Shown: positions 1-12,974 of the stretch, in pieces
How positions within the stretch are numbered: the first letter of the stretch is position 1
How the letters are laid out: each line of letters opens with the position of its first letter
Origin: Melastoma dodecandrum
Lineage: Eukaryota; Streptophyta; Magnoliopsida; Myrtales; Melastomataceae
Direction of reading: 5' to 3'
Assembly: GCA_029817715.1 (NCBI GenBank)
Contig: JARUPY010000275.1
Span: 1-64,000 of the forward strand
DNA length: 64,000 bases
Notes under the pieces: generated by a model
Told to the model about the DNA's origin: nothing
Database searches by the model: none
What the model saw: the letters and a program-made list of their open reading frames with translations, nothing else
Translations under genes and position numbers: made by a program

Positions 1-3000
1 AATGAGTTTATATCATTAATTCTATGTGTACATTTGATTTTGTAAATCTTAAAACCAAAATATTTTTCGCTATTCGTAAAGTAAGGATTTTCGTTTTTTT
101 AGCTATTACTATTCATGAAAAAAAGGTATCATACCAACGTTAGTCCGCGAAAAAAACCAAAACAAAACTAACAAAAACTATAATTTCAAATATTTCATAT
201 AAAATATGAAATATTGTTTATCCGCATTCGATGCATATCAATTTACAAAATAATATTTATGCTGCTCTTTAATAAGAGAATGTATAATTGCACTGAAAAT
301 ACGAAATATGATAACAAAAAGTGGCGTACTTACAACTTATTTGTTCATAACCCAATTATATTAATTCGCACTACTATTTAATTGATTAACTTTATTCTGT
401 TTTTTCCCCTTTCTTTCCGTGCGCATTTTATATGACACGTTTTTTTTTTTCCTTTTTCCCGTATTAATTGCACAATAAAATTTCGTATTGAAAATAAACG
501 ATGAAAAAAGTTTTCATATACCTTGCAAAAACTTTTGTATATCTCTTTATGAAATTGTTGTAGGATTCCTTCGAGATAGAATATGTAGCAATTCTTTTGT
601 AAAATAAGAACATTTAATGCGAAATAGAATTCAAGATTCTTTATGAAATTTTCAAGATTCCTTTTTTCCTGTGAATTTTTTTCCCTCTATTAATTTTTGT
701 TTGTATTTACAAATCTTTTTGTAACTTTTTTCGGAAAGATATAGGTGGAAATAACCTAAATTTAGATTGTACAAATTATATACATGCGCTACAATAATTT
801 TTGTGCATAAAAAGTACAAAAATAAAGTACCATATTTTTCGTATGCCATTTTTGTACGTACGGGGGAAACAAAAATAGTTGTATTTTCTTTTACTTCATT
901 TTTGTAAATCAGAACAAATATTTTAACATATCGAAAAAAAAAGAATAGTCATTTTTAATAACTAAATTTCTGAAGAACTATTTGTTTCAAATTTCTTGTA
1001 ATGAAATAAAACAAACAATTTTCAGTTAACAAATTTCTTTTGTTTTACTTTAGGAAAAATATGTTGAATAAATATTTAGTATTAAAATTGAGTATATATT
1101 TCCCATAAAACCTAATTTTCCTAGTAGAAAATACGATTTAATTGAACATAGTTTGTCAAACCTACTTCAAATCAAAAGGTTTTCTAAAAAAGTTTTTGAA
1201 AAAGAAGTTTCTAAATCTCTTTCGAAGATTTTTGGTGAAAATTCGGGGAGTTTTTTTTTTAAAGAATGTGTATCAAAATATTTGTTCTAAGAATTTTATT
1301 TTTCAAAATGGGTATGAATTTGTTTTTTTTCAAATGGTAGCATTAATTTAACTGGGGACTTAAATAAAGGATTGGCGTAATTGAACATAAATCCCCGCTA
1401 AATCCCCCCGATGAGAAAGGATTGCCCCGTTCAAGACCCATTGCCGGCAACTCCGCCTACTACCGGAAATTTTCCCCTTTCTGATGAAATAATTTCCTAA
1501 ATAAAAATATGATTGAGACGGATTAGTAGTAAGGTTTTAATTTTCAACTTTCTCCTTCAATTAATTCGTAGTGTACGAAATATTTGTCCGTCTTTTACGA
1601 AAAAAAAACAAACAAAAATTAACCTTATTAAATAATTTTTACTTTACACTTATATGTCCACAACTGTTCTCAATGGGGAATTATCGGAATTTTGGGGGCA
1701 ATGCGGCAATCCTATTAAGAACGGATTGTCGGCAGAGTAAAGGGTAGAAAGATTTTAATACGTACTTTTTATTTTTTTAAAAGGAAATGGAGAAATATTT
1801 TGTAATCTCTACGATACTAATTGTAGAAAGTTGAAAACATAATCATCTAATATTCGGGCGATCCTCGATATAAGTATGTGAGTATACTGAATTAAAAAAC
1901 AATGCTAATCCGGTTGGAAATTGATTGCTGGAACAAAGATGGACATAAACATTTAATTATTTAGTGTCATAATCTTTGTTTGTAAATTTTGCAAAAGTGG
2001 CGAATTTTCCTTGTATAATTAGGAATTAGTTGTAAGATGTTGCCAAATGAACCCATCTAATGAAAGCATTCCACAAATAATAAGGGATAGGAAAATTGAC
2101 GTTAATATACACAAGAGGATAGGAAAATGACGTGAATATACACAATCTTTCCAGATCTTACTTTTTGTGAATATTTTCAAGGGAGATGTTTTCATGGTTC
2201 TTTTTCTTTAAATCTATGTTTCTCACAATATATCATAATTGAAAGTTACCAATAATTAGAAGTGGCTATGTGATGCTAGCACAATTCAGATTCAAAGTTG
2301 AGTTTAATGATTTAAAATGTTTGTCAAACGACGTGAACAACTTTAATGACTTATGATGTTTGTCTCAAAATTTTGTGGACAAAGGACCCACTCAAAACCC
2401 CCACGACACGCGATAGTCTACTCACACCCGCCTACAAGAGCAACATGCGACTATATGTTATCTGGTCAAATATTATTACAAGATGTGGAAAATTTTACTA
2501 TCTTTTGTCCTCCGAATTTGTTTTTAGAAAAAATTAAAAATTGAATTATTGTTTATTTTTTGAGTAGCTTCGATGAGCGTACCATAAAATGATAAGGATT
2601 GGATTTTTTTTCTAGTGGGATTTGGACAAAAAGCCATTGTTGAAATCCTTATGTGACCGTTTAAGGATCCTTCAATGCAAGTATAATACCATTGACATAG
2701 ACCCGTTTGAGGCTCGGTTACTCGTTGTATGAGAAATTAGATTTTTACCATGTTTTGTGTGGAAATTCATATTGAGATGGGCGATACCAGAATTTGTCAC
2801 AAACAATTCGACAATTCGTTTTCCCCGCTGAGTAATGCTGAATTGAAGAACAATGTGGTAGTCCATTATAAAACAGAATTGAGCAGGCATGAGGAATAAA
2901 ATTTTTGGGAGAACTTGAACTTTGTAAAGAACTATGTTTATTTGTTTTTCCATATAGTTCGACACTTCTGAAGAGCTTTCCAAACATATATTTGTGCAAT

Positions 3001-5814
3001 AGAATTCTGTGTGAAGATTCAATTTTAACCTTTAATTTTGTCCGACCACCCATCACTCTAATGTGCTACGTTAGTCCGGCAACATAACCATAATGCACTC
3101 GACTTCTTTGCCACCAGTGTCTTTGTAACTACTGGCTCAGAGTTGCCTCTTTTCAATGGATTATATTTCGCATCGTTTGTAATTCAACGTTTTAGGTTAA
3201 ACGGTCCAAAGGATTCTTCTCCCAGCAAGGTATGATTCGAAAGCATTCCATGACAAGGAATTTTCTAAAGCAATTTTTTTTTGTTTTGCCTTCGGCGATC
3301 TCTGGTCGAGTGCTCATATTGGCATGGACTCTAAGTCATTTCTCTTTCTCTCCGGCGCGACGTAAACACCTTTCTTTTTCTTTCCTTACTGGCCTGTGAC
3401 ACAGGCTGGTGGTGGTGCCTGTGGATACCCTATGTCAATTCACCTGACTACAGGATTAAGTACTTTGAAACATTTTCAAGCCAACCAGTCTAACAAGAGA
3501 TCATCGGGGATACCTGGACCGTGCTTCCTTTCTGGGGATGGCAAACCTTTTGATTCTCTGTATACTTGGATCAACCTTCGCAAACTCTCCTCCAGGCAAA
3601 CATATAACATGAAGTAAATCCTGGTGGCGTCCCCTTCATAGTCGTTAGGGTGAGAGACATTGGCGGAAAGACATGTTGTATCAGCTTCTAGGAAGTAGTT
3701 GAAGGAGCATACCTTTGCATAGCTGGGAGATATACAATTCCTATATACGGAAGATGTGTTGGCATTGCGTGTAGTCAATATCTCCGCCTTCGAGGAGAAC
3801 TGAGTAATGGGCGGCCAATCCATCAGCACCTCTGCATCTTGGGTCGCAAAACTTGCTTGGGTGCGACATGCTTGACTTGCTTCAGATGGGCCACATCGAT
3901 TGGTTAGAACGTCAAAACGAAAGCATTAGCTGGAGTGTCAGAAACATGACCATTCTTAGGCGTTTCATCTTCGATGTGGAATCGCTAGTAGCTACCACAC
4001 AGATGTGCCACTGAACGGCTCAGGAGCCAACCTCGAATTTTAGTGAGGTCTCCAAAAAGTGTATGAATGGTTTTTTTTCCTTGCGGCGTATACTCCTTTG
4101 TGGCGGTAACATTTCCGCGCTTTGCACCCTGGAGATCGAATCTATGGGGTTTCTCAGCAAAACCACTATAGCAATCCTTTAAAAATGGGAGAAAAGATCA
4201 AATCCAAGTGTCCCTTTGCAAGTGATTGTAAGAAACTTTTGAAAGTAAAGTATTTGTTAGTTCGTGTGGGAGCATCCCACTGCTGCCATCCAACAAACTT
4301 CAACCCTTAGAACCACCGACTAGACAACACATTTGAATACGGCGCCTACGAGGCCCCTCGTTGGATAACCTTTTTTATATAAGGCATTGGCAGCATGGGT
4401 TCTCTCTCGCAGAAACTCGTACATCCTACATATGATGACATTTTAATGTCATTAAATGACATAAACATAGAATGTGAATGAAATCTCACAACTATTGTTA
4501 AAAAAGAAAGGCTTCCTCATCCACTAAAGTCAATGTCATTGGTCTCACGAAAACAACCAAACTTTTAGCTCGGATAAGATCCTGAAATCAGGTATTGAAA
4601 GATCAAGCATTTTGCACGTGGGCGTTAGTAAAAGATCCGTTCCAGTTATAATAGCTTCGACTTCGACGCTTTTCCACGATCAATTTTGGGGCTTTAATCA
4701 AATCTCACCCAAAACGGCCATTTCATAGAAAGAAAAGAGTAATTACATGATTAACGGCATGTTGGCAATACGGATTTGGGTTCACCTAATCTTTTCTCAG
4801 AAACAATAAAATCCCGCATAATTCTGCAAGCCTTTTTGTTTTTTTTAATTGTGTGCGTTACTATAAATTACACTACTATAAACAACAAAGGGATAACTTA
4901 CTGGCCGATTGAAATCAAAGAAGAAGCAGGCAAGAGGCAATCCTGTGTTGTCTGGGCGAGAATGGCACGAGCTGATTAAACTGCAGTAGCGACAACGGTT
5001 CCATGGATCATCCTCGTTGATAAGTAATAAAATGAAATTCTTAAGCGTTCATAAGCCAACCTTGTATATCTAACCTTAACGGTCTTTTCAACATGCATAA
5101 CTCATGATTCAAGTGCCCCTGAATGAGGTTGATTGCTCTTGCTATGGCCGGTTGGTCAATACTGAAGTTATTGTATGTATTGCCATGGTTAATTGTCATA
5201 ATTTCTAGCTTGCATGTCATTCTTGTGACAAAACCATTTTTCTGCCCTCACAAACCAAAAAGGACAAAGGGAGTTCTAAGTTAGAGGTGCGAAATGAAGA
5301 AACCAAAATAGCATACTAACATCACTTTAAAGTATTTGGTTGCCCCAACAAATAGTGGAATTCTCCATGTGGTGACCATTTGATTGCAGGAATAAACATT
5401 TGAGATAGTTATCCACCGCAAGAATCCTGGTCACCCCGATTATTGTGATGCCTGGTACTAGTATGTGAATATATGTCAAATATGAATGTCTGAGATAACA
5501 TGGCAAAACAAGTTTGCTTTCTCTAAAAATTGGTGCTTTGAATATTTTAAGAATCAAACCCATCTCATTAATTTATGCCAAGGACGTGAGAACGTCCCAA
5601 CTTTGAGCTGGCTCTAAAAGAAAAGACCCCTACTACCGATTGCGTTTGATTGCGTCTCAAGGTCCCGTCCTTAGCTGCTGACCATCACATTGGTTTACAT
5701 TTTACATAAAGCAAGATGATGCACTCTTTGGGCAATTTGGTTTCCCTTAAAGGTATTGGAGCATTTTGCATAAACGATACAAGCCCCATTACTTTATTAA
5801 ATGTCACGGTAATT
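1..5814. other. AT-rich intergenic DNA, no gene recognised
   Basis: I see only short open frames here, none with a recognisable domain. The first 2.6 kb is very AT-rich with many T and A runs. From about 2,640 to 4,340 the base composition is more even and may hold decayed transposon or gene sequence. A minus-strand frame at 3,476-3,829 stays open for 117 codons but matches no family I know. Short TTCGTAAAG-like words near 70 and 1,565, and the word TGTCGGCAGAG near 1,725, recur at 60-61 kb, which hints at a shared dispersed repeat. Confidence 0.5.
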
Positions 5815-6221
5815 TATAATTTGCCATTAAGTAAATTTGGGCAGGTCTAAGAAGTTGGTTGAAGTTATTGGCCTAGAAAGTTTGATAGAGATGACATGAG
5901 AACTAGAGTAGAGTAAAATGGTTGCTCTAGTATCTTTCTTATGAATCTATACAAAAGGAGAAACAATCTTCAAATGATTATAAAGAGGAAATAAAGGCAA
6001 GTAAGACACTGAAAAAAAAAAAAATCCACGAAAGCCATTCTAGTCGGTAAGAAAAGGAAGAAGGCCCCTCCATAGTTAGCCAAAATTTTTCTCTGGTCCA
6101 AAATTATTGACCTTATTTCTAGAAATACTTTGTTATGTCCTCGAGTAGTTTTCTCGCACCGCCACTTCTTTATGTGATACAACAAAGCACCACTTTCTTC
6201 TAGACTACACCAATTAAATTT
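5815..6221 (+). repeat. 5' LTR of degenerate Ty1/copia element (copia-1)
   Basis: The segment ends directly at a copia primer-binding site. Its first part (5,850-5,930) matches 9,650-9,750, for example AAGTTGGTTGAAGTTATTGG against AAGTTGGTTGAAATTAATGG. Its second part (about 5,950-6,200) matches 16,430-16,690, including the shared word TTTCTAGAAATACTT. The left end is estimated from the alignment and the TG start is not clean. Confidence 0.65.
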
Positions 6222-6233
6222 TGGTATCAGAGC
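6222..6233 (+). other. Primer-binding site of copia-1 (initiator tRNA-Met type)
   Basis: TGGTATCAGAGC is the standard plant Ty1/copia primer-binding site, complementary to the 3' end of initiator tRNA-Met. It stands directly after the 5' LTR and fixes the element as plus-strand. Confidence 0.85.
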
Positions 6234-6239
6234 GTAACA

Positions 6240-9200
6240 TTCATTATGGCTTACGGCATCCTCCAACATCATGTGTTCTTTTCCTACTCTACGCCCCAAC
6301 TCAAATTCCTTTCTTTGTGATGATAGAGCATTAAGATTAGAGGAAGTTGGTTCGCAAAAGGAGACGATATTTCCATCGCAATATTGGTGGAAGAATCATA
6401 GATTGAAGGATTCAAAGAAAGAAAAAAATGACCAAGAAGATGATGACTTGTTAAGTGAGGAAGAAGATGTTTGACACTCAAGAAAAGAAGGCAAAGTAAA
6501 ACATGAATGCAGAAATGAGATGGAGTTATGGATCTTCATTGCAGATCCGTGATCAGGATGATATAACCCGAGGGTTTTATGGTCTCATTAAAGGCGAAAA
6601 AGCATGAAGCATATTAAATAAAGAGTTTCAAGGGCTCGGAGAAAATGATTTCAAAATCAAGCTTTCAGGCCTTCGGGGAGGGATTTTTGAGAATATTGTC
6701 TATGAAGGAATCTGAAATGGTAAAGGAATTTTCTTTTTTCGAGAGGTGTGGAAATCATGAATCAAATCAAGTGTTATGGTGAATAAAGTTATTTTCGATG
6801 GTTGTATTGTAAGTGTTTGAGAAGTTTGCTATATAAGTTTGCATCGTGTTGTTGCTTTGGAATTGATGAAACGAAGAATTTGGGAGAAATTTTATATATA
6901 TGAAGCTAATGATTTTTCTTAAAGCCCCACGAGAGAAGAGTAAGTAATCAACTCCCATTGAACAAGCTTTTCAAATTATGGTAGATTTTTTCAATAGAAA
7001 AACTAGTGTAGAAGATCCATATCGTGAACAACAAACAAAAATTTTTTTATTGAGGACCTGGTGAAGTCATTCTTGAAGGAAGAGGTAGAGGATTGTACAA
7101 CAAGAATGTCATCTTCTGCAGTAAGAGAAGACCATTATCATAGAGTAGGTGTCCGAAAGTTTAGAAAAGGTTACATTTGTTAAAAAAGTTGGATATGAGT
7201 CCAAAAGGGTTTGTTATTTTCATTTCTCATGCGCAAGAGATGTTGGTTTTTGCCAAATCATGTATCAGAATGTGTAGGTTTTTTTATAGACAAGCAAGCA
7301 GGTAGTTATCTCAAAAATCGGTAAATTTTCAAAAGAAGAAGAATCGTATCGAAAGCTAGTATTCTATTTCGAGTTTCAATGCAAAACAATACATGAATGA
7401 AGTGTGTTTTTTAGATAGTGGCTCTAGCAATCATATTACAATGAAATAAGCAAAACATTGTGGAGATTCACGACAAACAGCTACAACTCATTGTTGGAGC
7501 CTTGGAGGACAAAGCAACAAGATAAAGAATGAAGGAAAGTGAATCGTTGTTGTGAGAGCAGCAAACGATGTGAAAAATCCCAATTACTCATAAATGTTTA
7601 AATTCTCCAGGCATTACTTTATATCCATATGATCGCATGGGACAAATGATAAAGAGAGTTTAACAAAAGTTACCTTTGCTGATAGTCAATGTGTTTATCA
7701 TTGACAAAAATGAGAAGATGATCATTGTAATGCAAAGTCTGGATGCCGATAAACTTGTTTTCCATTGAAGATGAATTTCCGTTACTTAAATGTTGCATTG
7801 AAGAGTAGAGTTGTTGATAAACATCCAGTTATGACATCTACGATATTGACACATGAAATTACAAAGGGCCTAAATTTTGTTGTAGAAAGTTGAGAAATAT
7901 TGTCATAGGACTTCCAAAATCCAACCAATAGTAAACAGGTTCCTTTGAAGGAAACTGCGTGATAAAAGAAAGCAACATCATCTTCCTCTTCCTAATGCCT
8001 CATTTTAGAGCTAAAAACCCCCCTTTTCCGATGTGGTGTATGCTAACATCTTATGGTCCACACCCAAACTCCCGATGATTGTAACATAAGATATTTTCTC
8101 TTCTATTATTCTCGAAGATTAATTAACTCGCATGATTAATGGGTATACTTTCTTGAAAAAAAGAAACTAGAAGGGCTTCCTATTATATTTTTGATTTTCA
8201 AAGCCAACGTAGAGAAGTAAAGGTGGATATCAAATAAAAGACTTTGAGGACAGAAAACCACGGAGGGGAACTCATTTACAAGCCATTGTTCCTAGATTAT
8301 TGCAAACAAACAAGGCTATGACCGACAACTTACTACATGTGAAGTACAACATCACTATTCAATAGAATTGGTTGTGACTATGAAGGAAGAACAAAATTAT
8401 TTTTGAATGATGGCTCGAAGTATGCTGAATCGGCAAGGTGTTTCCCCAATTCCATTATTATGGGCCGAAGCTTAAAAACACAACAACGTTACATCCTCAA
8501 TTAATCTCACGTAATGAGGAGGCATGACCATAAAAGGAAACTCGATGTTAATCCAGCTTTGAAGGTATTTGGATGTGTAATATTATGCTCTCTTGACGAA
8601 GAAGAAGGAGAAGTTTTGATGATAAGAGTGAGAAGCCAACATTTTATTGATTACAAACCGAGGAATCTCAATGTTATTATTTTGTTTGACCCAAAAATTA
8701 ACAAATCTTGGTGACTGAGGGAGATGTTGTATTTCCGATGAAAATACAACGTGGAAAACAAAGTTACATTCTAGACGTCAAACCGATAATAGACCTTTCC
8801 TCAAATCTAAAACCAATACAGTAAAGCAATTAATTCCTCAAGAGTAAATTCCCTGATAATGGAAGGTTTAAAAAAGATGATATGCAATCAAGGAGGTATC
8901 GGTTATTAACTGATATTTTACGAGCAAGAGCTCTACTTTTGCACTTGGTACGTTTGACCCGCATAGAATTTCGAAGAAAGAGCCGTAATAGAAGAAAAAT
9001 AGATAAATGCCATGAAAGAAATAAGATGTTTAGGTGGTTGAGAGAAAAATGGAGACTAGGTCCCTAGAAGACCTTCCCAAAGTAAAAGAAGCAATTTTGC
9101 TTTAAATGAGTGTTTAAAATAAAGTTTATTGAAGATGGAAGGTGGGTGCAGAAGCACAAAACTCGTCTTATTGCAAAGAATTAACTCGCAACAGGCAGGA

Positions 9201-9600
9201 ATTTGATTTCACTAAGAATTTCTGATCATGCACTCAAGAGTTTAATGAAATAGAATATAATTGGCGGCAAATGAAGCAATTTGTGAAGTAGTATGGTTAA
9301 GGAAGATTATGCTGCTGGAGTTACAACAAAAGGCTGCTCATCAACAACAAATATTCTTTGGATAATTGCTCAGCCAATGCCCTATGATGAAGGATCCCCG
9401 TCTTTCATACTAAAGTCAAAACACATCGAATTACCACGCCACCCGCGACTTTTACAATAGAAATGGTGGATGAAGGAGATAGTTTTGGAAGTTTATTTAA
9501 TACCTCTAAGGTCAATTTCGCTCATGTTATAAAACCCAAAGGCCATGAATTGTCGAGAAGATCGAATTGTTCAAGAAGTTTTGAAGATTACAAATTAAGA
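6240..9600 (+). pseudogene. Copia-1 gag-pol remnant (protease, integrase, RT and RNase H pieces)
   Basis: No long frame survives, but copia motifs appear in the expected order. At about 7,405-7,440 the reading VFLDSGSSNHIT is the copia protease active site (DSG). At 8,514-8,714 an open stretch reads like the integrase C-terminal part, with VFGCVILCSLDEE followed by FDPKINKSW and then a DVVF-like piece. At about 9,125-9,180 EDGRWVQKHKTRLIAK is the start of the copia RT domain. At about 9,240-9,340 the RNase H end is visible (a WLRKI-like piece and DNCSA). The YxDD core of RT is missing between about 9,220 and 9,240, so the element carries an internal deletion as well as many stops. It cannot encode working proteins. 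Confidence 0.75.
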
Positions 9601-9627
9601 AGAGATGTTAAATTACATGGGTAATTT

Positions 9628-9780
9628 GTAATTCTGCATTAATTGAATATTAGATGGTCTAGAGAAAGTTGGTTGAAATTAATGGCTTAGGAAGTTGAAA
9701 AAACTAAATGATATAAAAAACCAGAAAAGAGTAAAAATGGTTGCCATCAATATTTGTTACTAAGATGTAAGAGCAAACGT
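9628..9780 (+). repeat. First part of the copia-1 3' LTR
   Basis: The sequence begins TGTAATTCTGCATT and then follows the start of the 5' LTR (AGAAAGTTGGTTGAAATTAATGG, then a shared AAAATGGTTGC word). Similarity to the 5' LTR is lost after about 9,780. The missing second half seems to lie at 16,370-16,690. Confidence 0.6.
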
Positions 9781-12700
9781 CTTCTGGGAGCCTTTCAAAC
9801 AAAAAAGCAACGTCTATAGCTTCGGGTGCCCCGATCTTACTCGAAGTGATCAAGTGGCAGCCTGCTCTCCATGTGGGTGGGAACATTGAATGACTGGATA
9901 CTCTCTCCTTAATATTGACCACCCGATACATTTTCACCAAAAATTTGCCCAATCTGAATTAATGTAGTAAGAAAGTTTTAATCTTTTTAATCATTCTTGT
10001 TTTTTAAATTATAGTAAAAATATTAACGTATTCTTTTAAAAAAGGAAAAAAAAAACTCCAAAAAACGAAAATAATATACTTTTATATTTTCGAAAAAGTT
10101 GAAGTAGTTTTTAACCCCCCCTTTTAAGAAAGAAGTATGAAAAGGAAATTAACGGATTGGTTCCAGGATTTAGGCTCCATTCCATGTTTTCAATGCGGCG
10201 AAGGAAAGTGTAACATAATTTGTTTATGAATTATCGTTTTTAAAAGGAATTCCCATTGTATGCGCCCTCTAGCTCGTTGCTATAGTAGTCTTTTCAAGTT
10301 TGGGGTATTTTTGCCCTTAAATAAATTTAAAAAAAAAAAAGAACATTTCAAGATTCCTCACCATTTCCAGCTGAATTTCCCGTCGATTCAAAACAAATCC
10401 TTAGAATATCATTGCCGGTACGGCAAATCAATAACAATGGAGTATTGTTAAAGAAAATTAGTTTTTGTAACGAATCCTAACAATGGTTCTCCAACCATTA
10501 AAGTCTCCAATTAGTCCGCGAAAATGAATTGGTTTTGTTGTGAATGTATTCCCCAGTCGGGCCTTGTATTCCCCCCCACGTGTCTTTTCTTTATTGTGGT
10601 GTTTGATAGGCCTCGTTTGTTTGCCCATGGATTAATTTATTATTTGAACATCGTCTTCATAATAATTTTTTAGCAGGGGAACGATTAATTTGCAGTAATT
10701 CTGATATCTGTTTTTGGAAAATTTATTATTTTTTAACAATCCTGGCTCTTATTAATATCCTAAACTTACTCATACTTCGCCGATGTAAATGAGAAGAGCC
10801 CGAAACCGAACAACTCTTGAACTCCTCGAGATCTAGTTTTTATTTTATATGCAATGAGCTCCGATCCTAGAACTCATTGCGAATGTTTGTTGATTGGGCT
10901 TGATTTGAACTCAGAGATCAAGCTCATTTTAGGCTTGGTATTCGGCTCAGTTTTTGAAGCTCGAGGCTCGTTTTAATAAAAGTTATAGACAGATAAGACT
11001 CGTACGAAAATACAATTGAAGGACCAAACAGTTACTAGTTTTAATATGTCATTTCAAATTTTTTCCAAATATCGAAAGGGGCCGAGTTAGTGGTTTGCCC
11101 CCATAGGATGCTAAAAAAACTCGATACGAATCACACAATTTGATTAGACACAAATGATGGTTAATCAACTCCAAGAATTACAAGCGGTTGAGAAAGAATA
11201 GCACCCGAGTGTACACCTACTACTTGCAAAAACGATATAAAGTTAAAAAAAAGCGATGGTCAAACATTACAATTTCTTTTCAAAGAGAAAAATTCAAGTT
11301 AATCCAACCAATTCTATAAGACCAAGCTTGCATCGTCCCATGGTTAATCATGGAATAAAGTAGGTAAGATCCTCTGTTGGTTTGTTATTCGATTCCCCTA
11401 CAAAATGAGATGAATATCAATAACTAAAAAGAATAAATGTAGAGATTACAATAAGAACTTTAACCATGTTACTTGTTGTGCATCGTCCAACACACAAATT
11501 AACAAAAATATATTCAAGGGGCAAGCAAGAGTCGATACCCACCGAGAATTGCACTGACAAAATTACCTCCCTAACGTCGTCTCCCCCGGCCCGGCAATCG
11601 GTTGATGTTAAGGCGAAAAGAAAGTTGAGTTTAAATGAAAGCAAGAAATAAAATAAAACAACTAAGATTTACCAAAGATAATAAATATCTTAGACATCCC
11701 GACTTTCTCCCGATCCTGCGTCTTATGGCACGCCGATCCCCTTCTTTCTAATGCTACACCGAATTATTTTAAATAAATAAATTAATAAAATTATTATAAA
11801 AAAATTAAATAATTTATAAATTGCTAACATAGGTTGCCAAAAACTCTCCCCATGAGTTCCCTCCAAACATCCGAAAACGTACCACCATGTAATCACATTC
11901 CCCTATTCTATTCCTAGGCAAAGGAACTAAAGTAATGGTCCCATTTGATATTTAAAAACCATATATAGTTACCTAAGGTGTTCCGTGTATAAATCCCATA
12001 TCCATTACACCTAAAGGCCCCGTTCCCCAACACATAAACTTCTTAAGCTAATCCAATTCTAGATCTAACCATAGGTTTCCCTCCCCAGAGTCTCCCTAGT
12101 TATCGAATCAATGCTAAAAGGGTGATCAATCAATTTAACACTCATTAAGAAACATAATTGGATAAACAATTATATAAAAATCCGTAATCACATAAAAGGA
12201 AGGAAAGGTTTTTTAGGGTTTTAGGGACATAGGGAACACGAGGATCTAAGCCATAGAAGCCCTAGAAAAAAGAATTAGTTCATCCACTAAAGTAAATGAA
12301 AACATAAAATCAAATCTAAAAAAGTAAAATCGACAAAAAAGTAAACTAAGAAAAGTGGGTATGGTGGAAATGGTCTTCGTCCGTCGACTCTTTGTCTCTA
12401 ATAGCCTCCTAGGGTCAAATCCGCCCCTATAAGGGGCTTGAACAAAAAAGTCTTTATATATCTCCTAAAAGAAACCCCTGGAAAAATCAAGAGAAAAATT
12501 CAGGAAATGAAATATTATTGGCGTCCGTAACGTGCAGCTGCGCAGAAATCTGGTGCATGCTTCATTTCAACCCAACTATTTCTGTCGCCTGGCTAACGCC
12601 TAACTCTTTCCAGCTGCACTGAACTCCATTGCAGCTGCACCGAGTTGTTTTTGGCCTCCTCCTCGTGCGTTCTCGCGCATGTTGCACTGATTTGTTTGTA

Positions 12701-12969
12701 AGCTACACAATCCGACCATTCGGATTCCAAACTTCTTCCATGGCTCTTCCTTCCATCTTCAATACTCATCTTCCTCTCATTTTAACCTACCAACACAAAC
12801 ACAGTAAATACTAGCGTAAGTGATGTAGCACACACTAAAGAAAACCAAATACCTAACAATTAAATGACTAAAATGCCTAAAACTAACCAAAAATCAAGTC
12901 TAAAACATGATCCCTTAACTCTATTTTCATAGAGTTATCATTACTTTTATTGACTGTTTGTGGTAGATT
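9781..12969. other. Repeat-like intergenic DNA without a recognised gene
   Basis: Mostly AT-rich with no coding motif. At 10,610 the word GGCCTCGTTTGTTTGCC resembles the ends of some plant DNA transposons, but I found no inverted partner. The stretch from about 11,340 to 12,960 has a composition unlike its surroundings (AGGGTTTTAGGG-type words, a GC-rich patch at 12,520-12,720) and may be a non-autonomous element on the minus strand. I could not find paired termini, so I do not call it. Confidence 0.4.
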
Positions 12970-12974
12970 CCTTT

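Noticed and set aside
3396..3617. GGGACGY-like peptide suggesting an expansin
   Set aside because: Only six residues agree. The following sequence lacks the expansin GACFxI and HFD motifs.
10609..10626. GGCCTCGTTTGTTTGCC as a transposon terminal repeat
   Set aside because: No inverted partner and no flanking duplication were found in the surrounding kilobases.
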